Shown one piece after another: positions 57,995 through 64,000 of a stretch of DNA of 64,000 bases. The notes beneath the pieces were generated by a model. The model ran no database searches. It was not told the DNA's origin and was given only the letters and a program-made list of their open reading frames with translations. The stretch is from Catenuloplanes niger. Lineage in GTDB: Bacteria > Actinomycetota > Actinomycetes > Mycobacteriales > Micromonosporaceae. Where the stretch lies: contig NZ_JAVDYC010000001.1 in NCBI RefSeq assembly GCF_031458255.1, forward strand, positions 7,550,501-7,614,500. Direction: 5' to 3'. Every line of letters starts with the position of its first letter. Positions within the stretch are counted from its first letter, which is position 1. The position numbers and the translations under genes are program-made.

Positions 57995-59302
57995 ATGGAC
58001 CGGCGGAGTGTGCTGGCGCTCGGTGCAGGCGTGGCGGCGGCACCGCTGCTGACCGCCTGCGCGGGCGCCTCGACCAGCGGCGGTGGCGGCGAGGGCACGG
58101 TCACGCTGCTGTCCAACCAGTTCAGCCCGGTCGAGGAGCGGCAGCGGTTCGAGGCCATCCTCAAGGCGCGGGTGACGGCCGCGCCGGTCGCGTTCAACCA
58201 GGTCGAGACCGGCATCTTCGCGTCCACCCTGCAGAGCCAGGTGGACTCCGGGAAGCCGCAGATCAGCCTGGCCGGCGCCCAGCACGGCGACCTCGCGCCG
58301 CACGCGAGCCGGCTGATCGACCTCGACGACGTGCTCGGCCGGCTCGGCGACCGCGGGTTCGCGCCCGAGCTGACGGAGCTGGCCAGGCTCGGCGGCGCCA
58401 CCACGAAGTACGTCCCGTGGATGCAGGCCAGCTACGTGCTGGCGGTGCACAAGAGGGCGCTCGAATGGCTGCCGTCCGGCGCGGACGTGCGGACACTGAC
58501 CTACGACCAGCTCCTCGACTGGGCCACGGCCGGGCGGCGCGGCAACGGCGGCAAACCCGTCTTCGGGCTGCCGGCCGGCGCGAAGGGGCTCTACCACCGC
58601 TTCCTGCAGGGCTACCTGGTGCCGAGCTTCTCCGGCGGGCAGATCACCACCTACCGGTCCGCGGACGCGGTTGCCGGCTGGCAGTACCTCAGGGAGCTGT
58701 GGGCGCAGACCGCACCGGCCTCCACCGGCTGGGACAACATGCAGGAGCCGCTGCAGCGCGGCGAGGTGCTGATCGGCTTCGACCACTCGGCCCGGCTGGT
58801 CGGCGCGCCCGCGGACAAACCGGACGACTGGCTGATGGTGCCGGCCCCGGCCGGGCCGAAGGGCCTCGGCTACATGGCGGTCGTGGTCGGGCTCGGCATC
58901 CCGAACGGCGCACCGGAGACCGACCGGGCCAAACAGGTGATCGAAAGCCTCACCGCGCCGGAGGTGCAGCTCGACGTGCTCCGGCAGAACGCGTTCTTCC
59001 CGGTCACGAACGCGCCGGTACCGGCGGACCTGCCCGCCGCGGTGGCGCTCGCGGAGACGGCGATCTCGGCACAGCGCGACGCGCCGAACGCGATCCTCTC
59101 GCTGCCACCGGTCGGGCTCGGCGCCCGCGACGGCGAGGTCGCCCAGGTCTTCAAGGACACGTTCAAGGAGATCCTGATCGACGGCAAGGACGTCAAGGCC
59201 GTGGTCGACGCGCAGGGTGCCCGGCTCGACGGGATCGTCGCCGAGGCGAAGGTGCCGTGCTGGGCGCCGGACCCGGCCGGGGCGGAATGCCGTGTCGCCT
59301 AA
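57995..59302 (+). CDS. sugar ABC importer substrate-binding lipoprotein
   Basis: 435 residues. Signal MDRRSVLALGAGVAAAPLLTAC with lipobox LTAC gives a lipid-anchored protein. The fold is a family-1 (maltose-type) binding protein: GTVTLLSNQFSPVEERQRFEAIL near the start, QISLAGAQHGDLAPHA, TYDQLLDWATA, and VLIGFDHSARL. Followed with overlaps by two permeases and an ATPase, giving a complete importer. ATG 57995 has GGAGGGGG seven bases upstream; a TACATT -10 box at about 57957 precedes it. A glycan or oligosaccharide is the likely substrate. Confidence 0.9.
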   Translation: MDRRSVLALGAGVAAAPLLTACAGASTSGGGGEGTVTLLSNQFSPVEERQRFEAILKARVTAAPVAFNQVETGIFASTLQSQVDSGKPQISLAGAQHGDLAPHASRLIDLDDVLGRLGDRGFAPELTELARLGGATTKYVPWMQASYVLAVHKRALEWLPSGADVRTLTYDQLLDWATAGRRGNGGKPVFGLPAGAKGLYHRFLQGYLVPSFSGGQITTYRSADAVAGWQYLRELWAQTAPASTGWDNMQEPLQRGEVLIGFDHSARLVGAPADKPDDWLMVPAPAGPKGLGYMAVVVGLGIPNGAPETDRAKQVIESLTAPEVQLDVLRQNAFFPVTNAPVPADLPAAVALAETAISAQRDAPNAILSLPPVGLGARDGEVAQVFKDTFKEILIDGKDVKAVVDAQGARLDGIVAEAKVPCWAPDPAGAECRVA

Positions 59303-60125
59303 GCGGCTCACCGCGATCTGGCTGATCCTGCCGTCGCTGGTCTTCATGACGCTGCTGTTCCTCTGGCCGCTGCTCACCGGCCTGGCCGCCGCGTTCACCG
59401 GCGCGGACGGCCCGACCACCGTGCACGTGCGGCGCATGCTGGAGGACGCCTACTTCTGGGAGGCGACGCGCAACACCGCGCTGCTGATCGTGGTGCTGAT
59501 CCCGCTGCAGTTCGCGCTCGCCGTCACGATGGCGCTGCTGCTGCGGCAGAACCCGCGCTTCGCCGGCCTGTACTTCTACGTCTGGGTCATCCCGCTCGCG
59601 GTCAGCGACCTCGCGGCCGGCCTGATCTGGCTGTCCGTCTTCACCGACCGCGGCTACCTCAACTCGGTGCTGGACAGCCTCGGCGTCGCGCCGTACGCCT
59701 GGCTCTCCTACGAGAACCCGGCCACCATGTTCCTCGCGATCCTGCTGGCCGAGCTGTGGCGGTCCACCTCGCTGGTCTTCGTGATCGTGGTGGCCGGCAT
59801 GCAGGGCATCCCGCGCGACTACGAGGAGGCGGCCGAGGTGCTCGGCGCCGGCTACCTGCACCGCCTGCGGTACGTGATCCTGCCGCAGCTGCGCCCCAGC
59901 CTCCAGGTCGCGCTGATCCTCCGGACGATCCTCGCGCTGGAGACGTTCGCGGTCGCGCAGGCGCTGACCGCGCGCAGTTTCCCGCTGCTCGTCGGCGAGA
60001 CCTACCAGTGGTACTACTTCCTGCAGAACCCGAACGTGGCCACCGCGATCGCGCTGGTCGTGCTGCTGCTGTCGCTGACCGCCGCGTTCGGCTACCTGCG
60101 CCTGATGCGGGGAGCGGCCCGATGA
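59292..60125 (+). CDS. sugar ABC importer permease, MalF-like
   Basis: 277 residues with six membrane helices. N-terminal RLTAIWLILPSLVFMTLLFLWPLLTGL is typical of MalF/UgpA permeases; the EAA loop is IPRDYEEAAEVLGAGYLHRLRYVILPQLRPSL. GTG 59292 overlaps the binding-protein gene by 11 bases. It forms the channel with the next permease. Confidence 0.92.
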   Translation: MSPKRLTAIWLILPSLVFMTLLFLWPLLTGLAAAFTGADGPTTVHVRRMLEDAYFWEATRNTALLIVVLIPLQFALAVTMALLLRQNPRFAGLYFYVWVIPLAVSDLAAGLIWLSVFTDRGYLNSVLDSLGVAPYAWLSYENPATMFLAILLAELWRSTSLVFVIVVAGMQGIPRDYEEAAEVLGAGYLHRLRYVILPQLRPSLQVALILRTILALETFAVAQALTARSFPLLVGETYQWYYFLQNPNVATAIALVVLLLSLTAAFGYLRLMRGAAR

Positions 60126-60925
60126 CCCGGCGGCGCGTGCTGGTGCAGCTCGGCTGCGTGCTGGTCACGCTGTTCATGGGGGTGCCGCTCTACCTGATCG
60201 CGCTGGCGTCGTTCACCTCCCGGGACGCGCTCAACGCCTTCCCGCTGCCGCTGCTGCCGACCGCGGTCTCCGGCGACACCATGAACACGTTCCTGCGGAC
60301 CACCGGCATCGCCGGCGGCATGCTCAACTCGCTGACTGTCGGGCTCGCCACGGTCGCGCTGACCACGCTGATCGGCGTACCCGGTGGGTACGCGCTGGCC
60401 CGGTTCGCGTTCCGGGGCAAGGACGCCTACCAGGTCGTCATGCTGCTGACCCGGGCGCTGCCGATCGTGGTGCTCTCCGTACCGCTGGCGAAGATCTTCA
60501 TCGACGCCGGGCTGTACGACACGACGTACGCGGTGACGCTGCTGCACACCGCGCTGGCGCTGCCCAGCACGATCCTGATCACGGCCGCGGTGTTCGCCGG
60601 CGTCTCCGTCGAGCAGGAGGAGGCCGCGATGGTGTTCGGCGCGCACCGGTGGGCCGCGTTCCTGCGCGTCGTCGCGCCCCAGGCGCTGCCCGGCATCGCG
60701 GCCGCCGCGGTCTTCACGTTCGTCACGTCGTGGAACGAGGTGCTCGGCGCCAGCATCCTCACGCTCAACCGGCGCACGCTGCCCGCGCACGTGCTCGCCA
60801 CGCTCGCCGACTCGCCGCTGGCGTTCCGGTTCGCCGGCGGGCTGGTGCTGGTGCTGCCCGCGATCATCTTCATCGCCCTGGTCCGCAGATACCTGCTCAA
60901 CATGTGGGGGACGACGCTTCGATGA
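60122..60925 (+). CDS. sugar ABC importer permease, MalG-like
   Basis: 267 residues with six helices. GVPGGYALARFAFRGKD precedes helix 3, and the EAA loop VSVEQEEAAMVFGAHRWAAFLRVVAPQALPGI has the EEAAMVFGA core of MalG proteins, then FTFVTSWNEVLGASILT. Starts in an ATGA overlap with the previous permease and ends in one with the ATPase gene. Confidence 0.93.
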   Translation: MTRRRVLVQLGCVLVTLFMGVPLYLIALASFTSRDALNAFPLPLLPTAVSGDTMNTFLRTTGIAGGMLNSLTVGLATVALTTLIGVPGGYALARFAFRGKDAYQVVMLLTRALPIVVLSVPLAKIFIDAGLYDTTYAVTLLHTALALPSTILITAAVFAGVSVEQEEAAMVFGAHRWAAFLRVVAPQALPGIAAAAVFTFVTSWNEVLGASILTLNRRTLPAHVLATLADSPLAFRFAGGLVLVLPAIIFIALVRRYLLNMWGTTLR

Positions 60926-61992
60926 ACGTCACCATCACCAACCTGGTGAAGAGCTACCCCGCGCGCCGCGCCACCGACGACGTCTCGCTCACCGTCGAGG
61001 AGGGCGAGTTCCTGGTGCTGGTCGGGCCGAGCGGCTGCGGCAAGACCACGCTGCTGCGCATGGTCGCCGGGCTGGAGACGCCGGACTCGGGCCGCATCTC
61101 GATCGGCGGCCGGGACGTCACCCGCGTCCCGGCGCGCGAGCGCGGCCTGTCGATGGTCTTCCAGTCGTACGCGGTGTTCCCGCACATGCGCGTGCGCGAC
61201 AACATCGGCTTCGGCCTGACCATGAAGAAGGTCGAGAAGAGCGAATGGCAGCGGCGGGTACGCGAGGCGGCCGAGCTGCTCGACCTGACCGACGTGCTGG
61301 ACCGCTTCCCCGCGCAGCTCTCCGGCGGCCAGCGGCAGCGCGTCGCGGTCGCCCGCGCGATCGTGGTGGACGCGGCCGTGCTGCTGATGGACGAGCCGCT
61401 GTCCAACCTGGACGCGCTGCTGCGGCTGCAGTTCCGGGCCGAGCTGAAGAGGATCGTCGGCCGGCTCGGCACCACCACGCTCTACGTCACGCACGACCAG
61501 GCCGAGGCGATGTCGCTCGGCGACCGGGTCGCGGTCATGCGGGACGGGCGGATCGCCCAGCTCGGCGCGCCGCTGGACGTCTACGACCGGCCGTCCGAGC
61601 GGTTCGTCGGCGGTTTCCTCGGCGCGCCCCCGATGAACTTCTTCCCGGCCGTGGTCTCCGGCGGCCGGCTCCGGGTCGGCGACGTCACGCTGCCCGGCCC
61701 GGCCGGCCTGACGTCCTGGGACGGCCGGGACGTCCTGGTCGGTGTGCGGGCGGAGCACATCACGGCCGGGGACGGCTCCGAGGCGGTCGTGGAGGTGGCG
61801 GAGCCGACCGGCGCGACCGTGCTGCTCACCACGCGCTGGGCCGGTCACGAGCTGAAGGTCAGCACCGGTCCGGGCTTCCCGGCGAAGAGCGGCGACCCGG
61901 TGCGGCTGACGCTGCCCCCGGCCGCGCTGCGCTTCTTCGACCCGGAGACCGGCCTGGCGCTGGACCTCGCCGCACCGGTCACGGCGCGGTGA
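60922..61992 (+). CDS. sugar ABC importer ATPase (MalK/UgpC/MsmK family)
   Basis: 356 residues. Walker A LVGPSGCGKTTLLRMVAGLE, Q loop FQSYAVFPHM, signature AQLSGGQRQRVAVARAIV, Walker B VLLMDEPLSNLDALLR and switch VTHDQAEAMSLGDRVAVM, then a TOBE domain (~240-350: GGFLGAPPMNFFPAVV, VGVRAEHI). Having its own ATPase makes this importer self-sufficient, unlike the peptide importer at 22.7 kb. Its end overlaps the convergent nucleotidyltransferase gene by 14 bases. Confidence 0.95.
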   Translation: MNVTITNLVKSYPARRATDDVSLTVEEGEFLVLVGPSGCGKTTLLRMVAGLETPDSGRISIGGRDVTRVPARERGLSMVFQSYAVFPHMRVRDNIGFGLTMKKVEKSEWQRRVREAAELLDLTDVLDRFPAQLSGGQRQRVAVARAIVVDAAVLLMDEPLSNLDALLRLQFRAELKRIVGRLGTTTLYVTHDQAEAMSLGDRVAVMRDGRIAQLGAPLDVYDRPSERFVGGFLGAPPMNFFPAVVSGGRLRVGDVTLPGPAGLTSWDGRDVLVGVRAEHITAGDGSEAVVEVAEPTGATVLLTTRWAGHELKVSTGPGFPAKSGDPVRLTLPPAALRFFDPETGLALDLAAPVTAR

Positions 61993-62728
61993 GTTCGGCC
62001 AGGACCCGGCGCTGGAAGGCGCGGGCCGCGGCCGGGTCCGGTGGAGCGCCGTCGCCGGTGCGGGCCGCGACGCACCGGGCGATCAGGTCCGCGTCCGGGT
62101 CGCCGTCCGCGATGATCCGGCGGCCCGCCGCGATCTTGTCGAGCCACCCGCCGTGCCGGATGCGGGCCAGCGACCGGCACGCGCCGAGCACGGCGTCGTC
62201 CGGGACCGGGCCGGGCAGCGCCAGCCACCAGGCGAGCGCGTCCCGCAGCGGCGCGCGCAGGTCGTGGATCTCCGCGAACGCGTCCGCCGCGGGCTCGCCG
62301 AACAGCGCCACGCCGCGCTCGTGCAGGATGCTGCGGTCCAGCGCGTACCAGAACCGGCCGTCCGCGGCCGGGCGCCGGTCCGCGGCGTAGGTGGCCCGGA
62401 AGCCCATCCGCGCCCCGGTGTTCAGCTCCAGTTCGAAGCCGGGCTCGGCGGTACCCGACCGGGCGCTGTCCCTGGTGTAGAGCACCAGCTCCAGGCCGCG
62501 GGCCGGGCAGGGCAACGCCTCGTGCCGCAGCCGCGCCACCAGCTCGTGCTTCACCGGCTCGGCCGGCGGCGTGACACAGACCAGCGCGACGTCGACGTCG
62601 CTGCGGCCCGGCTGGTAGGCGTCCAGCGCGACCGAGCCGGCCGCGTACGCACCGATCAGGCCGTCGCCCAGCACGTCCCGCGCGGCACGCACCAGGTCGT
62701 CGAGGTAACGGGCGACGTCGGCATCCAC
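61979..62728 (-). CDS. nucleotidyltransferase, aminoglycoside adenylyltransferase-like with DUF4111 tail
   Basis: 249 residues. Polymerase-beta-type site GAYAAGSVALDAYQPGRSDVDVALV (GS followed by DxD) at ~26-50 and a C-terminal helical region with WALDRSILHERG-like FWYALDRSILHERGVALFG and WWLALPGPVPDDAVLGACRSLARIRHGGWLDKIAAGRR, the arrangement of ANT(3'')/ANT(9) adenylyltransferases and related housekeeping proteins. Many chromosomal relatives do not confer resistance, so that should not be assumed. GTG start at 62728. Confidence 0.85.
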   Translation of the reverse strand: MDADVARYLDDLVRAARDVLGDGLIGAYAAGSVALDAYQPGRSDVDVALVCVTPPAEPVKHELVARLRHEALPCPARGLELVLYTRDSARSGTAEPGFELELNTGARMGFRATYAADRRPAADGRFWYALDRSILHERGVALFGEPAADAFAEIHDLRAPLRDALAWWLALPGPVPDDAVLGACRSLARIRHGGWLDKIAAGRRIIADGDPDADLIARCVAARTGDGAPPDPAAARAFQRRVLAELTAP

Positions 62729-62763
62729 GCCGTCATCTCTACCAGGTCGTTGCGGGCACTCCG

Positions 62764-62769
62764 TACGGT
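62764..62769 (+). promoter_or_regulatory. -10 box of a leaderless promoter for the lipoprotein gene
   Basis: TACGGT is six bases before the GTG start at 62776. Confidence 0.4.
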
Positions 62770-62775
62770 GTCCGG

Positions 62776-63603
62776 GTGATCAGGCGTCTTGTTCTCGCGG
62801 CCACCCTGCTGGTCCTCGCCGGGTGCGGCGGACCGGAGGCCGGCGGGCGCGGCGACCCGTGGACCGCCGCGGGCGTCGACGCACCGGCGATCGCCGAACG
62901 GCAGGAGAACGGCCGGACCGTCGTGGTCGTCGCCGCCACCACGACGCTGCCGCTCCCGGCCGAGAAGAACCGCACCGGATTCGACCGGCGGGCCGCGAAG
63001 ATCGTCTGGCGCAACCACGCGGGCCGGGTCGACGCGATCGACCTGACCACGGACAGCGGCAGTTCCGAGCCGTACCGGCGGACGTGGGAGCGGGCCGCGC
63101 TGGAGGCCGCGTTCGGTCCCCGCCCGGCCGGGCTGGACCTCGGACGCGAGCCCGCGGCCGGTCCGGCGCCCGCGGCCGGGCCGTTCGCGGACCCGCACCC
63201 GGCCACGGCCGGCGCCGCCGCTCAGATCGTCATCGACGTGCTGCACCGCACCGCCCGCGACCACTTCGGCGTGGCTCTCCCGGCGCCGCTGACGCCGGAG
63301 CCCGGCGCCGAGTGCTACGACGCCGGGCTGTTCGGTGACCAGCCGAGCGGCACCGTGCGGAGCGGATATCCGGTCGAGTTCCCGGCCGGCTTCACCACCG
63401 CGGACCCGGAGTCGCTGCTGCCCGGCCTGGCCGGCTACTGGGCGTCGCTGGGCCTGCGGGTGGACACCGGCCGGCTGGACGACGGGCTGGCGGACCTCAC
63501 CGCCACGGTTCCCGGCACCGGCAGCGTCACGGTGACCGTGCGCGACTCCGGTGAGCATCCGATGAACATCCATGGGTACACGGACTGTCTGCCGCCGCGA
63601 TGA
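62776..63603 (+). CDS. lipoprotein of unknown function
   Basis: 275 residues. Signal VIRRLVLAATLLVLAGCGG with lipobox LAGC. The mature part begins DPWTAAGVDAPAIAERQENGRTVVVVAATTTLPLP; a central Ala/Pro-rich linker (PAAGPAPAAGP) separates two halves, each with mixed beta strands, and a lone cysteine pair (AECYDAG and TDCLPP). No family recognised. The C-terminal half (VDTGRLDDGLADLTATVPGTGSVTVTVRDSG) could be a small sheet domain. Monocistronic by position, between divergent and unrelated genes. Confidence 0.75.
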   Translation: MIRRLVLAATLLVLAGCGGPEAGGRGDPWTAAGVDAPAIAERQENGRTVVVVAATTTLPLPAEKNRTGFDRRAAKIVWRNHAGRVDAIDLTTDSGSSEPYRRTWERAALEAAFGPRPAGLDLGREPAAGPAPAAGPFADPHPATAGAAAQIVIDVLHRTARDHFGVALPAPLTPEPGAECYDAGLFGDQPSGTVRSGYPVEFPAGFTTADPESLLPGLAGYWASLGLRVDTGRLDDGLADLTATVPGTGSVTVTVRDSGEHPMNIHGYTDCLPPR

Positions 63604-63658
63604 TCGGGGCAAGGCATGATGTGTGGGTCATACGAACCAACCGATGGGCAGGATGCAG

Positions 63659-64000
63659 ATGAGCACAGCCGCCGACAGCGTCATCGCCGTGCTGCGGGCC
63701 GGGCATGACAGGCTGACCGCGTTCGTGGGCACGCTGTCCCCGGACGACCTGACCCGGCGCTCGGCCGCCGACGAGTGGACGGTCGCGCAGGTGCTCAGCC
63801 ACCTCGGCAGCGGCGCCGAGATCCACCTGGCCACGGTCGCCGCCGGCCGGGACGGCACGCCGGCGCCCGATTCGGACTTCAACAAGGGCGTCTGGGCGCG
63901 CTGGGACGCGATGGCGCCGGCCGAGCAGGCGGCCGGGTTCGTCGAGTCGAACGGCCGGCTGATCGAGATGTTCGAGGCGCTGGACACCACGCAGCGGGAG
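63659..64000 (+). CDS. DinB/maleylpyruvate-isomerase-fold protein (3' end outside window)
   Basis: First 114 residues only; the frame is open at the right edge. STAADSVIAVLRAGHDRLTAFVGTLSPDDLTRRSAADEWTVAQVLSHLGSGAEIHL is the N-terminal helix pair of mycothiol-dependent maleylpyruvate-isomerase-like/DinB-fold proteins, with the metal-site histidine in LSHLGS preceded by the W-T/V motif EWTVAQV. Such proteins use mycothiol or bind a metal in actinobacteria; exact role unclear. ATG 63659 has AGGA five bases upstream; ATG 63653 and 63644 are in frame as alternatives. Confidence 0.8.
   Translation, partial: MSTAADSVIAVLRAGHDRLTAFVGTLSPDDLTRRSAADEWTVAQVLSHLGSGAEIHLATVAAGRDGTPAPDSDFNKGVWARWDAMAPAEQAAGFVESNGRLIEMFEALDTTQRE

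Noticed and set aside
61979-62728. Aminoglycoside-resistance gene
   Set aside because: The fold matches but chromosomal homologues are frequent and no mobile context or resistance partner is present.

Overview
The window is very GC-rich DNA with dense, often overlapping genes, many GTG starts and families typical of filamentous actinobacteria: XRE/DUF397 pairs, DUF574 methyltransferase, MEDS-type anti-sigma ATPase, DUF5937-type ArsR regulator, FprA ferredoxin reductase. Together with a complete monoderm type IV pilus (T4P) locus this points to Micromonosporaceae, probably an Actinoplanes or Catenuloplanes relative. That placement is inferred from gene content, without any database search. No rRNA, tRNA, CRISPR array, IS element or prophage was recognised.

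Layout. 1-7.5 kb: end of an FtsX-type permease, a membrane-anchored kinase-like protein, a MEDS/HATPase regulator, phosphoketolase (xfp) with a clear terminator, and an unannotated 51-residue gene. 7.5-11.5 kb: an OhrR-like peroxide sensor, a hemerythrin-esterase fusion, a beta-lactamase-fold serine hydrolase and a 5'-3' exonuclease. 11.6-21.4 kb: a surface-polysaccharide operon (two GT4 glycosyltransferases, flippase, O-antigen-ligase-like protein, a Wlb/Wbp-like dehydrogenase-acyltransferase-aminotransferase trio, and a PIG-V-like membrane mannosyltransferase) ending at a strong terminator. 21.5-28.4 kb: ArsR-type regulator, a peptide ABC importer without ATPase genes, an IscA-fold protein, and FprA with a possible iron-regulator box.

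28.5-43.8 kb is the most interesting part: a PAS-GGDEF-EAL protein followed by pilB, a 1.3-kb repeat-rich gap, then pilT, pilC, pilA, pilD, pilM, pilN, pilO and three minor-pilin-like genes. One minor pilin carries three Ig-like modules and the last carries four QxW ricin-type lectin motifs. Read together, this is a retractable pilus with a modular, probably sugar-binding tip and an adjacent cyclic-di-GMP enzyme. T4P on zoospores have been reported in Actinoplanes missouriensis, so the pilus itself is not new; the lectin and Ig-like tip modules and the tandem-repeat gap between pilB and pilT are what deserve a second look.

43.7-64 kb: XRE/DUF397 pair, a small GGDEF protein coupled to a 95-residue protein, DUF574 methyltransferase, YaaA, sirtuin, AHSA1-like protein, Nudix hydrolase, LLM-type flavin/F420 oxidoreductase, an L7/L12-like membrane protein, a two-component system fused into an operon with an ABC-2 exporter, a second ABC-2 exporter, a glyoxalase-fold protein, a complete four-gene sugar ABC importer, a nucleotidyltransferase, a lipoprotein, and the start of a DinB/maleylpyruvate-isomerase-fold protein cut by the right edge. 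Two features recur: short tandem repeats (periods 16-27 bp) in gaps between genes, and GTG starts lying 6-8 bases after a TANNNT box, the signature of leaderless transcripts.
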